A stretch of 64,000 nt of DNA. It comes from Blastomussa wellsi. Its lineage: Eukaryota; Cnidaria; Anthozoa; Scleractinia; Plerogyridae. The DNA is taken from NCBI GenBank assembly GCA_947652115.1, contig OX393561.1:37610686-37674685 (forward strand), written 5' to 3'. The position numbers were made by a program, and so were the translations under genes. Shown here one piece after another: positions 21,630 through 31,775 of the stretch; the first letter of the stretch is position 1, and each line of letters starts with the position of its first letter. The notes beneath the pieces were generated by a model. The model did no database searches. It had not been told where the DNA came from and was given only the letters and a program-made list of their open reading frames with translations.

Positions 21630-21635
21630 AATAAA
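21630..21635 (+). terminator. Poly(A) signal candidate, second Ras-like gene
   Basis: AATAAA about 470 bp after the stop codon. Motif-based. Confidence 0.35.
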
Positions 21636-21639
21636 CGTT

Positions 21640-22855
21640 AAACTGTCAGTTATATTTCATAATAAGAAGTTTCTCTTTTAATTTCCAAATTTATTATGAA
21701 CAGCTGTGCAATCGCAAGTTTAAATGATGAGCAATATTTTTAACAAACACGTTAAAAAAATTTAACGTTTCTCTGGTATTGCAAGACTCGCCCACGCACG
21801 CCATATATTTGCAATTGCTTGCTTTGAATCGACCGTTTTAAAAATTAAATAAAACATTTTAGATTTTAATTGGTTTCAAATTTCACGCGATTTAGCAGTA
21901 TTAAATATCAAGATCAAATTATGCAAAGATTTAATAAGAAAGAAATAAGAATGAAACGGTAAGCCTTTGGTTAAATTTAGTACCTGACTTTTACGAAAGC
22001 AATTTGCACACGAAACGGACATTCACAGTGGCTAATTGACCGAAGAAACGTTGCTATATTTGGCAAGCTTCAGTCGTGTTTCTCGTTCTTTAAAAGGAAC
22101 TGAATTTCAGTTTACATATTACATATGCGAGTACCTGACTGTGTTAAGTTGTTTTTGGTTCGAATAATTCAGTTTTCCACCTAAAGGAGTTGATATGCGG
22201 GAGGACAGCTGCGCCACATACGCAGTGGAGCGTGCTGGAAAGGACGCGATATGACGTCATAACATTTGCAGAGAGACAGGGTGGGAAGGAAAAATATTTG
22301 ATGCGAGGTTATGACGTATCGACCAACAACAAAGAGGCCCTTGAGAAATGACCGAAAGCCAAATATTTCTGTCCAGCCTGACCTTAGTCAAAAGGTATAC
22401 TATATACCACTGTGATCGTGCTTGATTTTGATAGTGTAAAAAGTTTTTAAAATAGTTATAATCCTCCAAATTGAACACGTTGTCTTGTTTCTTAGTTTAT
22501 CAAGGAATAAGATCACATATACTAATAACGAGAAGTTAATTGATTGTCAGCCCATAAATATAAATAAATAAATAAATAAACTGGGAAAACTTACTATCTT
22601 AAATAATCTAGATGAAGATTAAATCTGAAGTTTACCATTATATAACTATATATGCTAAGCAGAAGTACGATGTTTATCCACCCTTTTGCAGTTTTTGTTT
22701 GTTCTAATAAAATGAGACTCTCATTACGGTCTGCAATCTTCAGTCTTCAATTTAGCAATTAAGTTATTGATTTTTTTGCAAAAGACGCCCAATTAAGGGC
22801 GATCCCAAAACACGCTATTCGCAGAAGCAGTTCTCACTTGTCGCAAGGTTATTTA
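21640..22855. other. Intergenic, no gene recognised
   Basis: A/T-rich. It contains an AAAT microsatellite (about 22555-22581) and no convincing coding sequence. Confidence 0.5.
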
Positions 22856-22859
22856 ACCT

Positions 22860-23430
22860 TGATCGTCCTTTCTGTTAATTCTTTCATATCGTTTGCAGTA
22901 GTCCACAATGTCTGCTTGATCGAGCGCAAAAATCTCGTCCACAATATTCATCAACTTTTCATTGCATCCTTCTCTGGGAATTCGAAAATGTTTGAGGGTG
23001 TCTTTTGCAACTCTGGTTCAAAAGATGGTTTGTCTTCGGGCCTTGGAACTTCTAGGTTTGGATACTCTCAAAGGAATTCTCATTTTTCTCCTCGCCAGTA
23101 CGGTAGAGCTATTTCAGGAATCATAAGCAAGGCGTTTCTGATAATCTTTCGAAAAGAACCACTACTCAGGCTTGTAGATCTTCTAAGAAACAGTTCACAA
23201 CCCAACTGAAAGTCTCGTATCTCTTGAATTTGAATTTCCGGGTAGATAGGAGCAACCGCCAGCTTCCAATCTCTTCCGAAATTCATCGTATACTGCTCGC
23301 CAAACGCTAACTGACCAAGAAGAAAGCGAGAAGAGCTTCGTTCTCATGATTGTTTAGACGCCCGGCATCAATCTGAGCTTTCTCAAAGGCCTTGACTAAG
23401 TTTTTACAGCTTCGAATGAGGAACTGATTG
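22860..23430 (-). pseudogene. Decayed coding remnant, unrecognised family
   Basis: Reading the minus strand gives protein-like blocks in successive but shifted frames. First comes a helix-like LVKAFEKAQIDAGRLNNHE, EALLAFF; then, after a one-base frame change, LLGQLAFGEQYTMNFGRD followed by about 60 residues ending PYWRGEK and a stop. Further on, in another frame, are EKLMNIVDEIFALDQADI and CKRYERINRKDDQ. The density of charged, codon-like sequence and the frame changes suggest a broken gene or old retrocopy rather than an active one. I do not recognise the family. Confidence 0.4.
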
Positions 23431-23719
23431 AAAAGGATTGTAATTTACACATTTGAAAAGTTTAGCAAAATGTGTCAACTTTGGGAAAAATTCAGGTTCC
23501 TATATACGGGTTGGCGTTTTTAATGTAATGGACAAAGTGTTTACAGGTAAAGTACAGTTGATCTAGACGGGGTTTTCAACTTCTTTGTTTCATATTCACG
23601 ACATCCAACCTAACCATAAGCGTGCTTTCAGCCTTACGTTAGGATTGTTTTACAGGTAAAGTCTGCATTCTAAGCCCGTGACCCATCATGACGGACTATA
23701 TCCCGGCTAATTTCCTTCG

Positions 23720-23739
23720 CCCCCCCCCCCCCCCCCCCC
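23720..23739. repeat. Poly-C tract
   Basis: Run of about 20 C. Similar homopolymers occur at about 26049-26062 (C) and 28774-28789 (G). All are prone to assembly length error. Confidence 0.9.
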
Positions 23740-23789
23740 AATGATATGCTAATCCATCGCAGGCTACTCCCCAGCATTTGTGGGCCATT

Positions 23790-26190
23790 TTCGAGTTCTC
23801 TTTTGCCTCTGTTTCAAAACTAAGTGCGAAACTATTCATATGGAGATAAGAGGGTCGTACAGGGGTATTCTCGTGATATGTGATTAGCTGATTTTACCTT
23901 CCGTGAAACGTGAATTTAAAAATTATTCTTCGTGATCCGTGACCGAAAGGTTTCTCGTGACCCGTGAAGTACTTAAATTAATAACCGATATTCGTGATAA
24001 CACCACTTCATTCCACGTGATTTGAGTCGCGAGTCCTTTGGAAGATTTATGAAGATTATGAAAAGAAGTGCGACTTCTGTAAAATTAACGTAACGTCCCT
24101 TTAATATAAGGCATCGGCAACTGCCAAATAAGCGAGAGCTGTCTTCGATCGTGTTTTGGTGCTTCGCACGCGAATCCGGGACAGGAATGCTCGCACATTT
24201 TTCTTATTCTGCTCGAAATCATTTCGGTACCCGAAAAATGTTTGGCCATCCGGGTCTTATGCATTTGCGCAATTTTTAATCTGGAAGTAAGCATGTAGTA
24301 AGCATGAAGGCTGAGTAAAGATTAGGAATCGAAATTAGTAATTTATATATGCCTGATTTTTGAGAACGTGGTCAACCTTGAGCCAAAACTTTTTCGCCTG
24401 ACTGCCGGCGATAGCCAACCCAGCGCTCAAAATCCTAGAGGGCTTAACGTCAACAAAGGTATCACCATACTGCCCTGGCACCTGGCTTTCAGCGCGTACC
24501 AAGTTGGGCACCAACGATGCAAACCCAGGGGGTGGGGTGGGTAGAAAAGCTGAATTTGTAGTCTGAAAAGTGTTTTTTTCTTGGCAGGAAGGTCTACATG
24601 GTCCCTGGGGCCAGGGTTAAGCACAACCAGTGACAGCCTGCCACTCACAAGAAAGGTGGGTGTGCATGCTACTTGGTGACAGGTTGGCCGGGATTGATTG
24701 ATTGGAAAAGCCTGTGTTTTTGCTGGAAAATTCCCAGGCCGGCCTGTGTGAGTTTGACACGGTTCTCATAAATCCAGTCATTTATGAGGTTTCAGTTGCC
24801 TGGATTCTAGTTTTCAGCATTGCAAGTAATATCACATTAATCAATTCAAGTCTCTCACATTAATCACAAGGTATTTTCCCTTTGTTACGTACTGATTTTT
24901 GATGTTTCTTACAACTGTTCTACCCATCATCATTTTCCGTTATCCTGCTGAAATTTAGTCCTGTCCCTGAACTCTCCCTTCTGCGCACCCTATATCCTAT
25001 ATAGGGGCTGAGTTTGGTCCCTATATAGGGTGAGTGAAAGGGAGAGTTCAGGGATTAGACTAGCTCAAATTATGCTCGAAAGAGCTTGAAAACATCTTAT
25101 GCTGCCGGCAGAATTCCACTACTGGCAGAATGCTCGCTTAAAATTCTACTGGCAGAAGTTTTCCAAGGCTAGTGAAAGGACAATGATTCTAAACATGGCA
25201 GCAAAAAATGAGAACACTTGTTCGACTGATTCCCAAGTTCTTAAGTCCATTTAATTTCCTTGGAAAGGAAAGAATTCGATTTTCGGTGGCAAGTATTGGA
25301 CGAATGAATTCATAGATTCGTCTATCGAGAATGATAAAAGTATACAATTAGGAATTTGCATTTTTCGATTTTTTTCGTTCGCGTGAAAATTGGATTTTCT
25401 TTTCTGAGACTTTCACCACTGTAAGATAATGAGTTTCTAATTTCAGAAATGTGAAAAAAATTGGGGGTCACCGACTTCGTTTTGGAGACAAAATGCCCGG
25501 AAGAACACCCTAAATATGAAAAATTGGGCTTCGTTAGTGAACATGACTACAATGTCTGTAAGCGCAAAAATATTGCAAATAAATCTTTGAAGTGAATTTA
25601 TTCAATTGGGTTGTTCCTTAAAGAAACATTGCGCATTTAGCAACTATAGTTGCACTCGCCTTACAGCCACAAGATGGCAGAATTCAATGTCGCGTGGGCA
25701 GGAAACGTTTAAACTTCCCACATTGATTTTTTGTTCATTTTTTGGCAATCTGTCATTTATGGTAAATAAAATATGTTTCTTTAAAAAAAGGTAGAGGTCA
25801 CCGACCATTTAAGAGGGTAAACTACAAGCAAAGTTAACTCAGCGGCTTCTGGTCCTTTGATTTTCCTCAGCGCGCGCGGTCAGTGCATGACGTGGCGTGA
25901 TATTGGAACACGAATTGCGTGCGCAGTAACTACTTTTCTTTGCCTAAGAGCCGGAATAACCAAGTACGTTACTCTCTTATTTTCGTGATTCGTAATATCT
26001 ATGATCCGTGATTCGTTATTTTTCCACCCGTGAACCGTGCTGGAGAATCCCCCCCCCCCCCTTCCCCCTGTATGACCCTCAGATAAGCTTTTTTTTTGCA
26101 TGGGAATAAAGACGTAGGCAAAACACATTTTCATATGAATGGTTTCGCACTTAGACTCGTTTTGACACTGAGGCAAAAGAGAACTATGTT
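23790..26190. mobile_element. Possible non-autonomous element with long inverted ends
   Basis: The left end (TTCTCTTTTGCCTC..AAGTGCGAAAC.ATTCATATG..AGGGTC.TACAGGGG..) reappears reverse-complemented at about 26040-26185, and both ends run into CGTGATCCGTGA-type repeats (23930-24010; 25985-26035). No transposase frame is visible between them. Alternatively, two independent copies of one short repeat inserted in opposite orientation. Confidence 0.45.
24958..25062. repeat. Fold-back repeat
   Basis: TCCCTGAACTCTCCCTT on the left is mirrored by AAAGGGAGAGTTCAGGGA on the right, with ACCCTATAT / ATATAGGGT inside. The stem is about 30 bp with few mismatches. Confidence 0.7.
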
Positions 26191-26270
26191 GGCGGTACCC
26201 ATTTATTCCCCCGGGTCGAGAGAGGGACTGTGAGCGAAAAGGGTCCTGTCCATGAACACAATCATCAACT
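26190..26270 (-). repeat. Fragment of tRNA-derived SINE family (tail part)
   Basis: CGGTACCCATTTATTCCCCCGGGTCGAGAGAGGGACTGTGAGCG-like sequence shares the body of the repeats at 32400 and 35563 (GGTACCAATTTATACACCTGG.GTAAGAGAGG and GGGTGGAGAGAGGCACTGTGAGAG). Confidence 0.5.
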
Positions 26271-26597
26271 CAATCTTGTGGAAAATCGTTGATTTTAGCC
26301 AGCTGGGCCTACGTATACAAACTTCCAGGTTGATTTTAATCAACAATACAATATTTGGTGGGAACGTTTATACATTACAACTGCAAGCTTAGAAAGCCTC
26401 AATGACCAAATAACAATTCCTGGTGATTCACGACATTATAATTAAAAGGTTTCCTGATAAAAAGGTTTCATACACGACACTGAACTTATTGTGCGGCGCG
26501 CACGTGCCAGGTCACGTGTCAAAACTGTGCTTGGACCATTTAGCAGACAATCACAATGGCCAGGTTGGCCAAATCAATAATGCTTGTGGAACTTTAT

Positions 26598-27010
26598 GCG
26601 GTTTGCCAACATAATAGTAAATACAGTTGTTATAGAGTCATATCTCATACCGGCATCTTCCGTTACTGAATACATTCTTTTAAAGCCTTCGTTGCTTTCA
26701 TTTTCATTGCGCAGGCTCTCTTTTTCGTCAAGCGAGTTCCTTTTCATGTTATTTGGCGCCTATACGTTTCCACCTTGGAGTTCTGAAATTCCATTGCTTA
26801 CCAGCGAAGTTGGTGTGGAAGCTTTGCGCGGTTCAAGTTGCCGACACAATAGTCGATACAATTATTGTAGAGTGATATCTCACACCGGCATCCTGCGTGA
26901 GTGAATACATTCTTTTAAAGCCTCCGTTGCTTTCATTCCCATGCCTTTTGGCGCCTATACTTTTCCATCTTGCAGTTCTGGAATTTCTATTGCTTACCAG
27001 CCAAGTTGGT
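26598..27010 (+). repeat. Diverged tandem duplication, unit about 235 bp
   Basis: The segment from TTGCCAACATAATAGTAAATACAG through GAATACATTCTTTTAAAGCC, TTGGCGCCTATAC and TTGCTTACCAG is repeated once immediately downstream from about 26838, with scattered substitutions and one deletion. Confidence 0.7.
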
Positions 27011-27785
27011 TACCGCAGATACCTCAAAACAAAATGGCGTCAAGGACAGGTCGAGCGAATGATCCGCATGCCTTACGCCAAGCGATAGACCAGAAATAAG
27101 CCGCATTATCCCACGCTCAAGTTTCATCTTATGTTAAGGACCCATTAACTGATCTCTTCGAGACGCTGCTAAGGAAAATTTATTCTCAGATAACCACATC
27201 ATTTTAAGTCAGTTCAGGGTTATTTCAGGTGTTTTAACTTTCCCTGAGCAGTAACACCAGGGATGACGTCATCACGCCCTTGGTCATGTGATTAATACTG
27301 AAAAAATGCAAAGGCTCCAAGGCAGATTATTTTATCGGGATTATTTTCATCGATTTAATATGTTAATTTTAATCCTCATTATGCTATACATATAGATTTT
27401 GTTTTACTTCTAAAACCTTAGATTTTGAGAGAATTTCAAAATATTGAAAAATTTGTAATTTCGTGAAAAAGGAATGCATAGCTATGTTTCTAACGTTGGC
27501 TTTAATCGAAAATCGTCGAAAAAGGCTCGATTTAATGAAAAACCGCGTTTCCTTTAGAATTTAAAGACACCGGAAGTGCGCCCGATATATATTGGAAATT
27601 GCCCAATCAGCGCGCGCGCAATTACACAACCAGCGCACTTCGGTAAGATCAAACAAAGTCACGTGTCTTGTTTTTTCTGTTTTTCTCTTATTTTGTCTTT
27701 GCTTGTACGTTTTTATTTTGCATCCTGTGAAACACAAAGAAAAAACATCTAAAATGTAAGCGAATTTGCAAGTTATTGAGTTGCT

Positions 27786-27791
27786 TTTATT
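27786..27791 (-). terminator. Poly(A) signal candidate for the TRPA-like gene
   Basis: AATAAA on the minus strand 87 nt past the TAA stop of the channel; a second lies at 27712-27717. Their position is right for a short 3' UTR. Confidence 0.5.
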
Positions 27792-27877
27792 TTCCGCGCG
27801 CAGGCTGACGTAAGTAACCGAAATTTCACCTCCTTAGCAACGTGCGCGAGCGCGCGCGTGATTCGGTTAATGGGCCC

Positions 27878-30800
27878 TTAAACGTAGAACTCAGTTGTGT
27901 CTGTGGTTTCTTCGACCGGTTCATCTCGCTTGGGTCTTCGCTTTTTATCCATTAAAATCTCTCGGAGTTCTTCAAGCATTGCATTCTGCCTTTTAAGAGA
28001 TGACGTAATTTCTCTCAACCTAATGAATAATAAATATGACAATGACAATGAAATTGACAATGGAAACGATGATGATGATAATGATATGGGCAGTGATCAT
28101 AACAAGAAAACGATTATACAGTACTTAAAGGAGGTGTTTTGACTGTTTATTTTGTCACTTAAAAATCATGTCATGGCGACATCGAAACGTTGTGTAAAAC
28201 TTCCATCGTTAATGCTTATCGTTAAATGTTAAACCTTTTTCTATCAACCTACTAAAATCGCCACAGAACCCTCGGCTGCATTTCCAAAAGATACAGGCAA
28301 TGAGTAATTCAAGTCTTCAGTTCATTGTTGCTTTTAGATAAGGTTTACTATGGAATTATTTTGGGTGGGTCTCTGCCTTTTGCATTTAAATTAAGGCATA
28401 GGTTTTTCATTAATTATTTAGGTTATATTCTAATAATAATATAGTAACAATATGAAAATATTATTTAACTTCATCGTTTTTTAGGGCGGTCTACCTTGAA
28501 AGATCTCTGGCCTGTTGTAGACCACCTCATGGTATAAGATTTAATTTTTTTCAGTTGTCATGCAGTGGAAGCTGAATAAATAAATAAATAAATAAATAAA
28601 ATAGAGTACAAATCAAAGGAGCTACGTCATGGCTTGCGCAATTTGAAAAATTTAGCCTAAATTTTTCAAATTCGTCATTACTAATCCGTCTCAATCTTTT
28701 CCATCCTTAGACATGCTTGTTCCTTCTTGGTTTTGTTTCAATTATTTGGTGTTTTCCTCCCTGAGGCCTTCCAGGGGGGGGGGGGGGGGTAGCTGTGTCG
28801 CTATGTCGCTTGCTTTTGGAGACCGATGTCGACTAACCTACAGCTGTAAATGTCGCTGTCGTTTTTTAAGTGTACGTAACTGTACCCGTCACTTTTTTTG
28901 AGAGAAACTGTTTTGCTACAGGGCTATAACCGGACACTTTCATGCTACATTTATCGTATATTTATTATTGTTTTTAACTATTATTGGTAAAATACACAAA
29001 TGTCCAATGTCACCGTCGTTCTCCACTGTTTATTATGTCGCTGTCGTATTTTAGCAGCGTAATTATGCCAGTGGTCGCTTTTTAAAAATTCCCATGTCGC
29101 CAGTTTTCAGGGCCGTGTCGCATGTCGCCTTTACCCCTTGAGGGGGGTGAATAGGTTCGCGGATCAACGGATTTAGCCTTAAAAAGCACACGGATTGCGG
29201 ATTTCATTGAAAAATTAAGCGGATTCGCGGATTTCGAAAATGAAGTGGATCACGGATTAGCTGATAATCTGAACTCGGATTCCGGACTCTGTATGCCATG
29301 AAGCTCGGATCGTGTCCTTGGCGTATCTTCATTCTTGGTCTCAGTGTTCTCGTTTTGTCCATTTTCTGTTTGGTCGAGACCCAAACCATCGCTTTACAAT
29401 AAGACTGCCGCAAAAAGAAGCAATGAAACGAAACCACTTGAAAAATTGCCATAAAAACATCTACCGTCCTTTCAGTGAAACTGTTGCACAGAAAGTTTTT
29501 AAATGTGGACGCGGATTTGAACTAAAATAGTGGCGGATTGACGGATTTGGCCAAAAAATAGCACGGATTGGCGGATTCGCGTACCCCTATTCACTCCCCC
29601 TCCCCTTGGAAGGCCTCCTTCCTTAGTGAACTATTATTTTGAGGTTTCCTACATTTTATCGGTTATTTGGTCAGTCACAAACAATAAGTGTAATACTGAT
29701 GGATGTTGAAGTATCCGTAACATGTATTCCTTCAAACTGCAAAGTTTTGTCGTCTTACTGCGACTTACTGTTCATCGTGTCTCTCGATGGTCTCTCTGAG
29801 GTCTGCAGCTATTTCCTGTTTTTCGTCATCTTCTTGACGAGGAGAAAGAAGTTTTACAAGCACATCTACAATCTGAAAATATAAAAAAGGACATTAATTC
29901 TTTGGTAAAATAGCCCGCAAAGCGACATTTTCGACACCTGTAGCTTTACTTTGTTTATAAATATTATTTCGTGGGAGAAATTAAAATGCATAGCTGTTCT
30001 TGTTGCTGCTGCTGGTGGTGGCTGTGTTGGTTGTAGTGGTGATGATGTTGTTATTGGTGGTGGTAGCTGTGGTGGTTGTAGTAGTGGTGGTGGTGTTGTT
30101 GGTGCTGGGGATGGTAGCTTTGGTGGTTATAGTGGTGTTGGTGGTGGTGCTGATGTTGGTGGTGGTAGCTGTGTTGGTTGTGGTGGTGGTCGTGGTGGTG
30201 TTGTTATTGGTGGTGGTAGCTGTGTTGGTTGTGGTGGTGGTCGTGGTGGTGTTGTTATTGGTGGTGGTAGCTGTGTTGGTTGTAGTGGTGGTCGTGGTGG
30301 TGTTGTTGTTATTGGTGGTGGTAGCTTTGTTGTTTGTAGTGGTGGTGATGTTGTTATTGGTGGTGGTAGCTTTGTTGTTTGTAGTGGTGGTGATGTTGTT
30401 ATTGGTGGTGGTAGATGTGTTGGTTGTAGTGGTGGTGATGTTGTTATTGGTGGTGGTGGCTGTGTTGTTTGTAGTGGTGGTGATGTTGTTATTGGTGGTG
30501 GTAGCTGTGTTCTTTGTAGTGGTGGTGTTGTTGTTATTGGTGGTGGTAGCTGTGTTGTTTGTAGTGGTGGTGTTGTTGTTATTGGTGGTGGTAGCTGTGT
30601 TGTTTGTAGTGGTGGTGTTGTTGTTATTGGTGGTGGTAGCTGTGTTGGTTGTAGTGGTGGTGTTGTTGTTATTGGTGGTGGTAGCTGTGTTGGTTGTAGT
30701 GGTGGTGTTGTTGTTATTGGTGGTGGTAGCTGTGTTGTTTGTAGTGGTGGTGTTGTTGTTATTGGTGGTGGTAGCTGTGTTGGTTGTAGTGGTGGTGATG

Positions 30801-31775
30801 TTGTTATTGGTGGTGGTAGCTGTGTTGGTTGTAGTGGTGGTGATGTTGTTATTGGTGGTGGTAGCTGTGTTGTTTGTAGTGGTGGTGTTGTTGTTATTGG
30901 TGGTGGTAGCTGTGTTGTTTGTAGTGGTGGTGATGTTGTTATTGGTGGTGGTAGCTGTGGTGTTTGTAGTAGTGATTATGATGGTTGTAGTAGTGTTGGT
31001 TGTAGTGGTGGTAGCTGTGGTGGTTGTACTACAACCACTGGGTCCCTGGGTTGTAGTAGTGGTGGTGGTGTTGGGGATGGTAGCTTTGGTGGTTATAGTG
31101 GTGTTGGTGGTGGTGCTGATGTTGGTGGTGGTAGCTGTGTTGGTTGTAGTTGTGCTGTTGTTGATTTTTGTGGTGGTGGCTGTGGTGGTTGTAGTAGTGG
31201 TGTTGGTGTTGATGTTGGTAGGTGTGGTGGTTGTATTTGTGATGGTGGCGACGGTGGTGTTGTCTTTGTTGCTACCTAAATTAACTGATTGATCAGTAAG
31301 ATATGGAAATTACTCAAAATGAGCTGTAAACAAAGAAAAGCTCCAAATGAAAGGATTAATAAACAGAGTATTAACCTACCTTAGTTTTAACGTTCTTTGG
31401 TTTGTTAGGATATTCCACGTATTCCGTGACCAGCACACTGTTCAGAATGAAGGTTGGAATGGCGCGCTCTAGCTGAGAGAGATGCTCTACCTAACAAAAA
31501 ATTGAGGAAACAGCGACATTTTGCGCGTCCATATAAAACATTCAGCACTTCTGTTCAAGGCGTATTCCTTGGAGGTTTCCTTTGCATTCTTTATTGATCA
31601 TCAAAGGGAGGTTTGTGCGAAGGGCTGTGAAGCTATACCCTCTGCACGCAATACGGTCCTATAATGCGAACGAAAACGAACAGGTCAATTTTGTATACAA
31701 ACGTACCTGACTTGTGTATCTCTCCAATGCGGCTGTCTTGCGGATGGTATCGATATCTCCTACAGCTAAGCCGAT
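27878..31775 (-). CDS. TRPA-like exons 26-29: post-S6 helix and C-terminal coiled coil
   Basis: Residues 958-1098. Exon 26 encodes IGLAVGDIDTIRKTAALE, the signature TRPA stretch after S6. Exon 27 encodes VEHLSQLERA .. VEYPNKPK, matching the TRPA1 allosteric-nexus region. Exons 28-29 encode an acidic/basic heptad-like coiled coil (LREITSSLKRQNAMLEELRE) and end DTTEFYV. At exon 28 the sequence reads CA/GTAAGT: unspliced, it would stop at once (CAG TAA), so the final 46 residues depend on that donor. The intron between exons 28 and 27 holds the GGT-rich minisatellite. Confidence 0.88.

Noticed and set aside
22838..23209. Plus-strand 123-codon open frame
   Set aside because: It is the complement of the better minus-strand remnant and has no protein-like features of its own.
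29951..31279. Plus-strand open frame of 442 codons, Gly/Cys/Ser-rich
   Set aside because: Explained entirely by a 45-bp tandem repeat without stops; a second frame is equally open, and it lies inside a TRPA-like intron.
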